DNA of 64,000 nucleotides from Anarhynchus alexandrinus (lineage: Eukaryota; Chordata; Aves; Charadriiformes; Charadriidae). The position numbers and the translations under genes are program-made. Of this stretch, positions 35,749 through 48,117 are shown piece after piece. Below the pieces are notes generated by a model, which ran no database searches, was not told the origin of the DNA, and saw nothing but the letters and a program-made list of their open reading frames with translations. How positions within the stretch are numbered: the first letter of the stretch is position 1; the number at the start of each line of letters is the position of its first letter. The DNA lies in NCBI GenBank assembly GCA_008711295.1, contig VUYV01000008.1, positions 186,001-250,000 on the forward strand, given 5' to 3'.

Positions 35749-36252
35749 NNNNNNNNNNNNNNNNNNNNNNNNNNNNNNNNNNNNNNNNNNNNNNNNNNNN
35801 NNNNNNNNNNNNNNNNNNNNNNNNNNNNNNNNNNNNNNNNNNNNNNNNNNNNNNNNNNNNNNNNNNNNNNNNNNNNNNNNNNNNNNNNNNNNNNNNNNNN
35901 NNNNNNNNNNNNNNNNNNNNNNNNNNNNNNNNNNNNNNNNNNNNNNNNNNNNNNNNNNNNNNNNNNNNNNNNNNNNNNNNNNNNNNNNNNNNNNNNNNNN
36001 NNNNNNNNNNNNNNNNNNNNNNNNNNNNNNNNNNNNNNNNNNNNNNNNNNNNNNNNNNNNNNNNNNNNNNNNNNNNNNNNNNNNNNNNNNNNNNNNNNNN
36101 NNNNNNNNNNNNNNNNNNNNNNNNNNNNNNNNNNNNNNNNNNNNNNNNNNNNNNNNNNNNNNNNNNNNNNNNNNNNNNNNNNNNNNNNNNNNNNNNNNNN
36201 NNNNNNNNNNNNNNNNNNNNNNNNNNNNNNNNNNNNNNNNNNNNNNNNNNNN
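35749..36252. other. Assembly gap (504 N)
   Basis: A run of N in the GC-rich promoter region. The flanks are CCCCGTCCCCGTCCCCG on the left and GGGGCCGCC on the right. The length may be nominal. Any open frame spanning it is an artefact. Confidence 0.99.
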
Positions 36253-36375
36253 GGGGCCGCCACGGGCCGGGTCACCCCTGAGCCACTTGGGCCACCCTGG
36301 GGTCACCCCCGGGCCACCCCGGAGCCCCCCGGGCCACCCCCGAGAGCCCTGGGCCACCCCCGGGTCACCGCTCCC
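36253..36375. repeat. GC-rich degenerate tandem repeat
   Basis: Repeated words GGGCCACCC, GGGTCACCC and GAGCC(A/C)C occur every 15-25 bp with imperfect periodicity, up to the right edge of the gap's GC-rich flank. Confidence 0.6.
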
Positions 36376-36420
36376 CCCACCCCCGGCCTCTTGGCACCCT
36401 TAACTCGGTAAGGACCGCGT

Positions 36421-39400
36421 TCCTTCACGGGGCTGCTGAAACTTTAAGGGGTGTTTCGGCGCTGGGTCCCCTCTGCCGTTGGGAAACCTACGGTTTGATC
36501 CTCCACCGGTTTCCCCCCTTCCCCTGCCCTCCCCACAGTCCTGATGGCCCCCACCACCACCACCACCTTGCCAAGCTGGTGTGGGCTTCCACCCCTGGCC
36601 CCCCCCATCCCCTGCTCCTGACATCCTGTCCTTCCCAAAGGATTCCCCTGGCAGGCAATCCTTGGCCGCCTGCATCCCCTCCAGGAGACGCCTGCCTCTT
36701 CTGCACCCAGGAGAGCAGTCCTTGGCGGCTGTTTCCACTTGTGCCTCACTGTTGTTTTGCGGGTTTATCAATGTTTATTACCATTTTCCTTTATTCTTTA
36801 CCCTTGGGGTAATTGCGTGGTTTTTTTTTTTCTGCTTTCCTATTAGGTGGCAAGCTTGAACCTCCTCCTTGAACAGTATGGTACGCAAAGCTGCAGAGGA
36901 GCTACTGCAGATCTCCGAAAGCCCCCAGGAATAGCACCACTGGTAAAAAGGTTTGTAATGGTGCGTGTGTGGGACGCTGGTCCTGTGGTACCTCTGCCCG
37001 ACTGCAGAATTACGAAGCTTAGCCACGGCAGAAGGCCCCGGGGTTGACGTACTGCCTCAAGAGAGTTCGCAGGGTTTTTTTGCATGGCTTGGAGGCTTCT
37101 AGTTCCCTGCCTTCTGGAGAAACGTGCTACTGTGAGGTTGGCTTTGCGCATTGAAATACATGTGTTCTACCCCGTAAGTTCTTCTTCTGTGCTCATTTTA
37201 TTCGCCTCTTCTAGTGCTTTGCAAATCTCAACCTCCATGTTTTCATAGGCAAGCGGAGAGAGAAAAGTGGATTCCAAGCTTGGGTTCTAACGCAAGTCCT
37301 TTGCACAAGAAGGGTGGAGTAAGGATGGAGGTCTTTGTTTTCAGCTTTCTTCACAAGCTAGTTTGTAGGAGGCTTTGACATAATTTCCTTTAATATACTT
37401 TCTCTGTTTTTTGTCTGAGAACAGAAATAAATGGTGTTTAGTCAAAATTTGAGATTGGTGTCATTTGAAAATCACTTCTATCGGCAAGATACTTACTTGG
37501 TCTTCTCTAGAATCTGGGTCCAATTTTGCTCTGTTTTGAGAAATTGTAGCTTCACGTATGACAAGTTTAAGATGCGATTTTGTGCTAGAGACGAGACTTG
37601 TTCTCTTCTAATAGCAAAGAGCATAAACTAGTCTTTTATAGGGCTCAAAGATGTACACAAAAGTTTCTGAAAATGCAAGGTTTCTTCTAAGAACAGCTTA
37701 TTTTGTAATGCTGCAGATACCTCAGATTTATTTTGTCTTGTGTTTTAAAACACTTCCGTGTCTGAAGATGTGGATAGGTGTTTTGGGGGCGAGAACAGAA
37801 AATCAAGAGTGATTGGCAAGCTCATTTTTCTCTATATGAAACTTGGGCATTCCAGGTTATGGATGAAATGTCTTCCTTGTGGAAGGATTGTGTGCCAGAA
37901 ATCTCGGGAGCCGAGTGGTGCCTAGCTCTCTCCCAGCTGGCACAAGCTTTCCCACCCAAAGGAAGGGGAAGTTTAAGGTCCACGCTTTTCCCAATTGCAG
38001 TAATCTTGCGATGTTTCAAAAGTCCTTATCAAGTGGTGGTGATGTGAAGCAAATGGATAATCTGGGCTTCCAAGGACTTAACGCACAGCTGCTCTACCTT
38101 GCTGAAGGATGTGATTGTAAATTATTGCGCAGCCCTCGGTGGACATTCATATTTGTGGTTTAATTTAAGAACGAGAACAAGTTTAAGCTAAACCACAGTG
38201 AGCCACTCTTAAGCCAAGTAAATCTCCGCAGTGTTTTGCAGCAGATTAACCAAAGCAACACCTCTGGGGCTTGTCTGTAGGCATGGCTGAACTAAAAGCT
38301 CAAAGACCAGTATGTCCTCTTCTTCCATGCTGAAGTGATTTCTCCTGGCCCAGCTCTGTAAATTGTTCCCCGTACCAGCACTCTGCCAGGAAGGGTTGCG
38401 CTTTGTTTGGTTTTAATGTGACGCTTGACAAACTTTTAAACCCCACTGTAAATAACGAAAGCAGCCTTAAATCAGTGACCTTTTGGGAAGGTATCAGACA
38501 GCTTCTTTCTCTCCCTCTGCCTTGTCCCAGGGTCATTTTCTCTGCCTGCTCCTCTGCTCCCAGCTCTTCCCACTTCTCCTGGGCTCTTGCCACCCTTTCC
38601 GTCTCCCTCGCTTGCTGCTGGCTTTGGCAGCGCTGATGCAGCCCAAGTCAAGTGAGCATGGCAGGATTTACCTTGCCCGTGGGTGCTCCTTGCCAAGCAG
38701 GAACTGGTGCTCTGCTAGTTCGGGTGACGCTCTTTTGGGGTGTCTTTTTCCTCCCCTGCATACAGCATACATCAGTTCACATAAATTTGGGGTTTAAATG
38801 GAACATGTATTAACATGAATGGCTTATTAAATATGTGGGAAGTCTATATATTGCACCAACTTGAAAATGTTTTGATTAAACAGGGGGAAAAACAGTATCC
38901 CTGACAGTAGTGAACACAACAAGTAATTCTGCACTGTCAGTTTTCATTATGCATCTCATCAGAGCCTGATTATCGCTGTTGTAGGTCTCTGTGGCAAGCG
39001 TCTAAGTCCCCGCTTCCCTTCTGGGGGGCTTATAAAGAGAGAGCTGGCTGGGAACACCATTTCGTGTTATGATTTGGATATGATCCTTTATTCTGTCTTT
39101 GGACAGGTTTGCCTTGCATTGTTACCTAATTAAGGATTGCCCCTGTTTCAACTAAACCCTGCTTGGTTTACTGTGCTTTGAGCTGCTGTATTGAAATATT
39201 TACTGAAGACTTCTATTATTTAAATTGCTCTGGGTAGGGAGTCATCTCAATTTTCAGGCCTGTTTCTCTTGGGCCACCTGTTTACTCCAGCCTTTTTTCC
39301 TTGAAGGAGGACCGAATTCTTCAGATGTGACAATCTGTTGAGAAATTGGCAGTGATTGTTGCCTATTAGCTCTAAAAACCCCTCAACCAACCAAACAAGA

Positions 39401-40043
39401 AAGCCTGTGCTAATGTACTTCTGAATCTTTTCTGTTGAGGCTCGTGCCAACGGCCAGTTTTGGAGTAGTGATACATCTGACAGGTTGAGAAGATGTCCCC
39501 TGCGTGAGCTTGGTGTCATTTAAAAGGTTATGTTCGAACCAGCTCTGTTCTTGGGGACCTTGGGAGAAGGGGATGCTCTCTCCCACCAGGTTGCTTGAAG
39601 TACCAGGAGCAGCTCTGCCCGCAACCCATAGAAGGTGGATTGTGTTACAGGACAGGACTGAAGTGAGTGACTCTCACCTGTCACCTGGCCCTGCCAGCTC
39701 AGGCAGGATGGGACCTGAACTTTTCCTGATCCTCCAGGCACAGCTAGGGCAGGAGAGGTTCCTTCCCCACAATGCCCTACAAAACAGTGCTGTTGCGTTG
39801 AAAGCTGTGTTGAAGAAGCTGGACTAATATCTTTGTGTGTAAACATTCAGTCTTGGAATAGTTAAAATGGAAGCTGAAGTGTCTGCCGTGGATGTTTCTA
39901 GCCTTTGTGCCCTGCTGCCTTAGCGTTTTGGGCAGTTGTGGTTTTTGTTGCATAAGATGTTTATGCAAATGAGTCTTAACAAAGTTTGTCCTTGGGGGAA
40001 ATGTACCTGACAACATTTTTTTTTTTTTTGCTCTTAATTGTAG
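36421..40043 (+). other. 5' intron of ZNF592
   Basis: Sequence between the CpG island and the acceptor at 40042-40043. No repeat family is recognised. A non-coding 5' exon could lie here. The last bases before the acceptor are a long T-run (40016-40029), then CTCTTAATTGTAG. Confidence 0.55.
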
Positions 40044-40051
40044 CTTTCATC

Positions 40052-42367
40052 ATGGGGGACATGAAAACCCCAGACTTCGATGACCTCTTGGCTGCTTTTG
40101 ACATCCCTGATCCGACTAGCCTTGATGCCAAGGAGACCATCCCGCCACCTGGGGAGGAGAATGAGAATCACCTAAAGTCATCGGGAATCTGCATAGATGA
40201 GAATGCGTCCTTATCCCACTCTTTGCCTCCCTCTGATGCTCCTGTTGTGAGTGTGATAGTGAAGAACACAAGTCGCCAGGAGTCCTTTGAGGCAGAAAAA
40301 GAGGGGAATCACCTCGGGACTGGTCTGCTGCACAACGGGTTTCGTGGGTCTGATCTGCCATCGGAGGCTCACACTTTAGTGCATAATTATGGCAAGTTTG
40401 AGTCAACTTTTATTAATGGTGACAGCTCAAGAAGTTACTCTGATAAACTGGACCAGTCCAAGTCGGAGCCTTTGCCAACATTTAGTCAGTTTAGCCCGAT
40501 TTCCAGCCCTGAACCAGAGGACACATTCAAAGAGAACAGTATTGGTGATAAACCCAAACATGCCCAAACTCCGTATTTTCCACCGCCTTCAATGTATATA
40601 GCAACGGGATCTTCAGTACTAGATCATCTTAGGAAGGTACCAGAGCCTGAATTAAGCATGTTTGATCAATACTGTAAAAAGGAACAAAAGATGGAAATCC
40701 ACTGCCAGCTGGAGAATAGGCTGGAAATGAGCAGGAGAGAACAAGACAAAGCAACGGAGAGGTTTGTGGAGTCAGGCAAGGACTTGGTAGATACCAATAG
40801 CTTTCTTGGAGAAGGCTTGGTGTTTGGAGACCTCCCTCACAATAATTTAGGAGAAGGTAAGGGGTCTGTGCCTGAGCTGAACATGTCTTCGTCGGTACCG
40901 CCTCGCCAGAGATTAAAGCCAACTCATTCAAAGTTGTCCTCCTGTGTGGCGGCGTTAGTAGCTCTTCAGGCCAAAAAGGTTGCATGTATTCCCAAAGGCG
41001 ATCAGCCAAACCTTACCAAGGAACCTGGTCCTTTTAAAGACGGGATGAAGGGAAGTCCAAAAATGCCCAAGTCGCCAAAGAGTCCCCGAAGCCCCTTAGA
41101 GGTGGTGAGGAAGGCCAGCAAGCAGCCCGAGAGTCCTCGAAGTGTGTGCAGCGACAGCAGTGGGAAAGGCTCTCCTTCCATGGCAGCTGGCTCTCCGCCA
41201 GCTATTCCCAAAGTTAGAATAAAGACTATCAAGACATCCTCTGGTGAAATTAAAAGAACTGTAACTAGAATTTTGCCAGAAAGTGATGAGTTGGGCAAAT
41301 CTTCAGAAGAGTCACCTATGGAAACCTCATCTGCTGAAGAGTTTATCAAATCTTTCCCATCCCCTGACACGAGTGCAGTTATGGAAAGCGAGGCTAGCAA
41401 GAATTCAACCAAAAATGGGGCCGCTGTGGCTATCCAGCTGTCAAATGTAGCGAGTCCTTACGCAGACGCTATGAAAACAGATATTGTTGCGAACAGCACG
41501 TGTACTGTGTCCTTATCTCCACTGCCAAACTGTGGTGGCGGTGCCATAAAAGTAGGCGTTAAGAGGCAGCATCAAGGTATCGTGGTGCAGCCATCCAACG
41601 TGACCACCTCCAGCCTTCTTCCCAAAGCCGTGCACTTGGCAAATCTCAACTTAGTCCCGCATAGTGTTGCTGCTTCTGTTACGGCAAAGTCGTCTGCGCA
41701 GAGGCGAAACCAGCCTCAGGTGACACAGATGTCTGTGCCGTTGGTGCACCAAGTCAAGAAAGCTGCTCCCATCGTCGTGGAGGCGTTTAATAAAGTACTA
41801 CACAGTGCCAATCCGGTGCCAACCTATACTCCAAACCTTAGCCCTCCGCCTGACACCAGTATTAATTTACCTGCCTCTGGGTATTGTTGCCTGGAATGTG
41901 GGGACTCGTTTGCCTTAGAGAAAAGCCTGACTCAACACTATAGTAGACGAAGCGTTCATATTGAAGTCATGTGCACTCAGTGTTCAACTATGCTACTTTT
42001 TTTTAATAAGTGTAGCTTGCTTAAACATGCAAGAGACCATAAGAGCAAAGGATTTATCATGCAGTGTTCTCAGCTGCTAATGAAACCAATTTCCTTAGAC
42101 CAAATGTTTTCACCTTCTCCTATGAGCTCTTCGGCCTCTCTGGCTCCTCAGACTTTGCACTCGCCCTCTCCTTCGCGGAAGCCCAGTGCTGCTTCAGGAG
42201 GTGGGGGAGGAATTTCTGCTAACACTCAGCCAGCCTTGCCTCTCTATACAGACCCATTGAGACTAATCCGTCATGGACTTAAGTGTTTAGAGTGTAACAA
42301 GCAGGCGCAGGATTACGTTGCTTTAGCAGCTCATTACCAGAGAACCTCAGAAGATAATGAGAGACTG
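40052..42367 (+). CDS. ZNF592: ZNF592 first coding exon (772 codons)
   Basis: ZNF592 is a nuclear C2H2 zinc-finger protein of the ZNF532/ZNF592/ZNF687 family, reported with ZMYND8 and ZNF687 in a transcriptional co-regulator complex. The exon begins at 40044 after a T-rich acceptor. The chosen ATG (40052) gives the family N-terminus [20 protein letters not shown]. It continues with conserved [32 protein letters not shown] near residue 150, a Ser/Pro/Lys stretch ([15 protein letters not shown]), and [20 protein letters not shown] at residues 386-405. Zinc fingers: C613/C616/H629/H636 and C641/C644/H659/H663. A third, C745/C748/H761, lacks a clear second His. The exon ends in phase 0 at CTG/GTAAGT. 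Similarity to mammalian ZNF592 rather than ZNF532 is clear from DPTSLDAKE and the [20 protein letters not shown] segments. Confidence 0.97.
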
Positions 42368-44611
42368 GTAAGTCATCATTTTAATGTTATTAGTTAAATC
42401 TCGCTGAGTTTAAAGAGATTGTCCTCCAGGGGACAAAATAGGCGTCGCAGTGGCAAATGAGTCGCTTTGCCTAAAAAAGTGCTTGTGGGGAGGATTTGGG
42501 ATACGCATGAGCCCGGACGTGTGCGCGTGGAGGAATGTTTAGTGTTGCTTGCTTGCCCTCTTTTTACCCTTTGCCAGCAAAAAGCAGGTAGTAAGGAGAC
42601 TATGGAGATCCTTGAGCGTCAAAGGAAGGCATTGGAGATCAAAGATCACTTGGATGAGGCTTGCAGGAGTGCTGTAGGGGAGGACCAGCGGAGCATTACC
42701 TGAAACAGGTTTTTGTGCTCTAAACTTGGCCAGAGGAGATCTGACACCTTTCCTAAAACTTGTGCCAAAATCTTCCCTGTAACGCTTTGAACATCGGGTG
42801 CCATTTGTACTGTTAGTGTGGTAAAGTCTGTATTGGGACAGGACTGGCTGAGAGGCGAGCAGGGCTGTATGTGGAGTGGAAGGCTATTTTTGGCTATTTT
42901 TGCCCTTTGGGTAGGAGGGGGACGAGTCGATGCCATGTTTCCACAGGAGGGCTCAAGAACCTTTTAGGGGCTTCCTGCCTTTCTCCAGTGCTGCCCTGCT
43001 CAGGTCTCTGGCACCTTCACAGATCTCCCTTGTAGGTGCAGATGGGGGTTCTGAATCCCCTTTGAAACTCCAAATTAGGTTTCTACTGATGAAGAGGAGG
43101 AGATCCTCTTTGTTACGTAGCAAGACCTTACGCTTTGTTTATGTTTTTTATTTTGGAAAATTTGGTCAATCCTGTTTAAGCATAAACCAACCTGAAGTTG
43201 AACAGGAGGAGGAATCTTTCCTTCTTATCTCTTTAGATGAGGTGAAAGCTTTCTACGTCGGTCTGGCTGCCAGCAGAGCTGGCAGGCTCCCAGTGCAGTC
43301 TCCTCCACAACCTCCACGAACAAGGACTCCATGCCAACACGAGACATTCGGGAAGGTGATGGCCAGTCTCTGCCATGGCCATCGTAGTGCCTGCATGCTC
43401 CAGAGCTTCCCTTTTCCAGAGCCTCCCTTTGCTTGTTGAGTGGCTTGCAGGAGTATTGAGGTCGCTGTGGTCCCGTTTAGATGGCTGAATGGTTTTTATG
43501 TTGTGAAAAATGGTGAGGCCAGAAGGGATCCGTGCAGCCACATAATCAGGTTTCTTACCCAAGGCAGGCCAGCAAGCACCGTGCTCTGTCAATGCTGTAA
43601 CTTATTTTTCGCCTATAATGCATTTTTAGGAAATGTCAGCAGTCTGGAATGAAAACCTTCAGGTTGAAGGGATACAGTGAGTGCTCCAAAGTGAGCTAAA
43701 ATGTTAATCAGTCACATTAAAAATGTATCTTCTATTTTTGTTGTGGGATTATCCTTTCAAGAGCTCCTTAAAGAGAGAAGGTACGTCCAATAGTAAGTAT
43801 TTTTAGCTTGTAATCAAATAATTTATTCTGTAACTTAACCAAGAGTTTAAGCCTCTTCAAGTTAGGTCTGCTAGATGTAAGATTATTTTTGTAGTATTTT
43901 TCTGGAATAGAAGCATTGAAAAACTGTAAGAAGAGGCAATGTTAGAGCTTGTAAAACCATCTCCTCCCTGTTTGATCTGCCCATGCTTATACTTGACGGA
44001 ATGCGTGCCTTGCTCTGGGAGTCCTTTTCCACTGTATCTGCTGTCCTCCAGACTGCCCAGTGGTGCTCCGTGCTGTTCCTGAAACATCTGTTTCAGCAAA
44101 GCTATTACATTTGTAAAGGAAATAAGAGTTTGTGCCCATATGCCTGTAATTGTGTGCCTCCAGATTTAGCAGTAGCTAATGGAAACCATCCCTCTGCCTT
44201 CTAGCAGTACCCGGGGTATTTGGTGTCACTGGGCTGAGAGGTAAAAGGATGGGTGAGATTCGGTGGTCTCATAGGGGTCCGTGCAGTCGATGGGTACCAC
44301 GCTCGGCTTCTCTGAGTGCTCCAAGGGAGGTGGTGTGGATCACGTTGACATTGTGTGTCTCACTTGGGTAGCACGCTGTATAGCTACCATCAGTAACGAG
44401 GCATGAGAAGCTGATGGTTTTGCCTATCGGGGCGTTAATGAATGTTAAGCGAGTCTGATATTAAACACGGTGTGAGAAGGACGTAGGTCAGGCTGTTTGA
44501 GTATGCATCATAAGCTCCCAAAATGGGAAAACATGAACCAGCCAAACCCATTTTGAGAAGATGCTGTGGATATCCCTGACTCTGCATTAATGAGCTAATG
44601 GAGCTTCGTTA

Positions 44612-45074
44612 ATGAAATGGAGCGTGTCCAGAGAAGGGCAACGAAGCTGGTGAAGGGTCTGGAGCACAAGTCTTATGAGGAGCAGCTGAGGGAACTGGGG
44701 TTGTTTAGTCTGGAGAAAAGGAGGCTGAGGGGACACCTTCTCACTCTCTACAGCTACCTGAAAGGAGGTAGCCGGGAGGAGTCAGTCTCTTCTCCCAAGT
44801 AATAGGCAATAGAACAAGGGGAAATGGCCTCAAGTTGTGCCAGGGGAGATTTAGATTGGATATTAGGAAAAATTTCTTCACCAAAAGGGTTGTCAAGCAT
44901 TGGAACAGGCTGCCCAGGGAAGTGGTGGAATCGCCAACCCTGGAGGTATTCAAAAGACATGTAGACGTGGTGCTGAGGGACATGGTTTAGTGGTGACTTG
45001 GCAGTGCTGGGTTAACAGTTGGACTTGAGGATCTTAAAGGTCTCTTCCCACCAAAACGATTCTGTGATTCTAAT
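44612..45074 (+). mobile_element. CR1 LINE 3' part
   Basis: Begins in ORF2 with [20 protein letters not shown] and [20 protein letters not shown] (44617-44760). It continues through the 3' UTR (TCAAGTTGTGCCAGGGGAGA) and ends CGATTCTGTGATTCTAA. Same subfamily as 17160-17441. Same orientation as the host gene. Confidence 0.92.
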
Positions 45075-47707
45075 TTCTTGGGTTGCTATTTTTATTTCGG
45101 TCAGAAAAAAAAGAGTAGGTGGAAGCTGGAGATGATCAAGTGACTGATTTCACAAACACTTTCTTAGGTTGTAAAAGTGGTTGAAAACTCTGGTTTTCAT
45201 CTCCAGAGTTGTGCCAGGTCACTTGTTTTTTGGAGCAGTGGTAGAAACTGCCTTGCTGAGGAAGGTATCGATGTAACACCTGTATTCAACATCACAAATC
45301 TTTTAGTGCCCCCAGTAGTGGATCAAAACCACTATGTTCACATGGCAGAAGTTGTTGATTTATATACTGTTAACTTCTAATTAAAAAAAAAAAAACGGTA
45401 CAGGACCAGTAGTTGCATACCTGTGCTTGATCTGTAGTGGTGGTAACAGTTGTGAGCAAGCTCAGACATGAACTGCATCCCCAGATCTAAAGAGACTAAT
45501 TATCTAGTCTTTATCATGATTTTTCATATTTGAGCAAAAATTGGTGTGTATTTCTTTCCTCCGTACCTGAGGTTTTTTTCTCGCTGTATTGAAACGTTGG
45601 TTTAGAAGCAACTGTATGGGCTAGGGGGGAGATAGTGTCCTAATTTCTTAAAGCTAACAAAAAATTGCACTCTGGTATTTTGGAAATTTCTTTTATTTAT
45701 TTTTTAATTTCTTACTCAGTCCCAGAATTCGGACACAAATCTTTGCCGTGCCTCCTTGAGAAAGTATGGAGTATCTTGATATTTTCTATGTAAAGCTATG
45801 CCTTGACTTTTGTCTTTTAAAGAGTTTCAAGAAATAGCAGGGCAGGTCCCCACTGTGTTATGGCCTAAAGTTTATAGTCTGTGACTATTCAGATGCTTGG
45901 TAGCAGATTGTCCCAAGAAAGGGGATTCTTGGGAAGGACAGATGGATGTATAAAGGAAAGAGCATCTTTGGCTGAAGACGAAGGGTAAAAGTGATTTATC
46001 TGCAGCACCTGGATTTGTACTACAAGACAGAGACCCCTGACCTACGGGAGATAAGATGGGTGCATTTTTGATCAATGTTCTTAGAAGCTCTCCTGTTAAA
46101 TGACACCAAATCTGGATTATTAACTGGGACATCCACATCTAACATGACCATAACTTGAGAAACCGAACAGACTTTGAGGTGCTCAGCTGTAGTGCTTTTA
46201 ACTCAAAAACCTTTTTAGACCTGATATGGAACGGGCATGTCACCTTGTTGAGAAGGAAGGGTTGATCCAACGGGGTTGATGAAGGAAAGAACTAACAGGA
46301 AAAAGACTTGTTTTTCAATGTGATGTTTTCAGTTATCCGTAAGCTGAAGGTCGAGCACGCTGTGGTGAGAAGCAGGAGTGATTGGATTGGAGAGGAGGAG
46401 CAGCCTAAGCTGGCTCCGCTCCACGAGAAAACTTATCTGTGTTGATACTTAAGACTTCTCACTTTAATTGGGATTTCTTACCATGACTTTGTGAATTACT
46501 TTGACATCTTCACATTTCCCCATAGGTGTTTAAAAGGTGATCGTTGGGTTTTCTGTTTGTTCCAGTTGTTGGCTTGGGAAATACTTGGTCTTGTATTTCC
46601 GAATGGCCTCAGGCAGAGCCCATATTAATAGGACAGATAACGGGTAAATGAGTTACCTAGGTGTGGCTAAAATGACAGTTATATGGCTGGGTCACCGTTA
46701 TTTTGGAGGAAGGAAGAAAGATACAGATATGGTCTGGACAGTAGGGAAAGGAGGAGATTTGGAGCAAGCGAGAGGAAGAGAAGGGCACGATGCTGTGGTT
46801 GAGAAGGTGGAGTGGAAAGACCTTTAGGAAAACAATTGAGAGCTTGACCTTGATGTTACATTTTAGACTTGTGGCAGCTACAGGATTGCAGTTGTTCAAA
46901 GTACAGCAGAGAAATCCTACCTGGCTTATTTTTATATAGAATACGCAGAAGATGAAGGCCTTCATCATCTCAGCCAAATACTGCAGTGGGCTCTCAGTGG
47001 CTCATGGTGAGGATACGGGCTTTGCAAACGGTGAGCTAATCCGCTTGAGAAATAGAAAGAACTGAATTTACTGAATGTATGTTTTGAGTGGATCATCATA
47101 ATGGATCACAGTGGCTTTGCCTTTTTTTTGAGACTAGCAACACCAATTTTGCAGTTTTTGCAAGCCTGTGAATCAAGCCACTTGATGGGATCTGTTTACT
47201 GTTTTTCAATCGCAGAACTGCAAGAAGAAAGCAGTATTTGAATTGGAATATCTGGTAGGTTGGATTTTGTTCAAATGAGAAGCTGTGCTACATGTAGGCA
47301 TTATGCTTGTCCAGATGTTCAAAAGGTGCTAGCAGATTTCGTGTACCTTCAGGTCTGTTGGGTCTGATTACAGCAGTGTTACGTTCTAGAGCAAGATTTT
47401 TTTGGGGGAGAAAAGATAATTAAATTGGTGTAGTTTATGCCAAATTAATCTGTTATACATCTTTTGTAATTTATTTTTGGAGTAGAGAAATGAGTAGATC
47501 CTAATCTCCTTGATGTTCAATGAGATGGTTGTTAGAATGCCATGTGGGAAACGGCTGTACTGAAGTTGAATTATGATGTTGGAGCAGAATCAGGTAAAAG
47601 GGAGGTAACTGCAACTGGGGATGGGCTACTTGTAAGACCTCCTGAGGGATGGCTTTGGGATACCTCTGCAGTTAATGTTTGTGTTAAGGACCTTGGAGGA
47701 TGAATGT

Positions 47708-48053
47708 GTAGATCCGGGGAGACCTTATTGTGGCCTTTCAGTACCTAAAGGGGGCTTATAAGAAAGATGGGGACAAACATTTAGCAGGGCCTGTTGCAAT
47801 AGGACATGGGATAATGGCTTTAAACTAAAAGAGGGGAGATTTATATAAGATATAAGGAAGAAATATTTCACAATGAGGGTGGCGAAATCCTGGCCCAGGC
47901 TGCCCAGAGAGGTGGTGGATGCTCCATCCCTGGAAGCATTCCAGGCCAGGTTGGACGGGGCTCTGAACAACCTAGTTGAAGATGTCCCTGCCCAGACAGG
48001 GGGTTGGACTAGATGGCCTTTAAAGGTCCCTTCTGACTCAAACTATTCGATGA
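47708..48053 (+). mobile_element. CR1 LINE 3' tail
   Basis: Starts GGGGAGACCTTATTGTGGCC, passes RVAKSWPRLPREVVDAPSLE in frame at 47873, and ends CAAACTATTCGATGAG. It is 5'-truncated. Confidence 0.9.
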
Positions 48054-48117
48054 GTCTATAAGATTTGCTTAACACAGTAAGAAAAGTCTATAAGATTTGC
48101 TCAACAGAGTAAGAAAT
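48054..48117. repeat. 32-bp tandem duplication at a CR1 3' end
   Basis: GTCTATAAGATTTGCTTAAC... (48054-48085) is repeated at 48086-48117 with three or four differences, immediately after the CR1 tail. GTCTATAAGATT overlaps the CR1-type terminal repeat. Confidence 0.85.

Larger units (their letters stand above)
35440..36420. promoter_or_regulatory. CpG island, probable ZNF592 promoter
   Basis: Base composition changes sharply to GC- and CpG-rich from about 35440 and falls again after about 36420. It is interrupted by a gap. It lies 3.6 kb before the first ZNF592 coding exon, which is joined to an upstream exon by an acceptor at 40042-40043, so a non-coding first exon must lie upstream. A possible donor, TCG/GTAAGG, is at 36408. 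The transcription start is not visible and may be in the gap. Confidence 0.6.

Noticed and set aside
35445..36411. Open frames of 230-300 codons across the GC-rich island
   Set aside because: They run through 504 N and owe their length to unknown bases and GC-rich sequence lacking stops.
39986..40051. A 22-codon N-terminal extension of the ZNF592 open frame (with a hydrophobic [11 protein letters not shown] run)
   Set aside because: It translates the polypyrimidine tract and acceptor of the intron. The family N-terminus starts at MGDMKTPDF, so the hydrophobic run is not a signal peptide.
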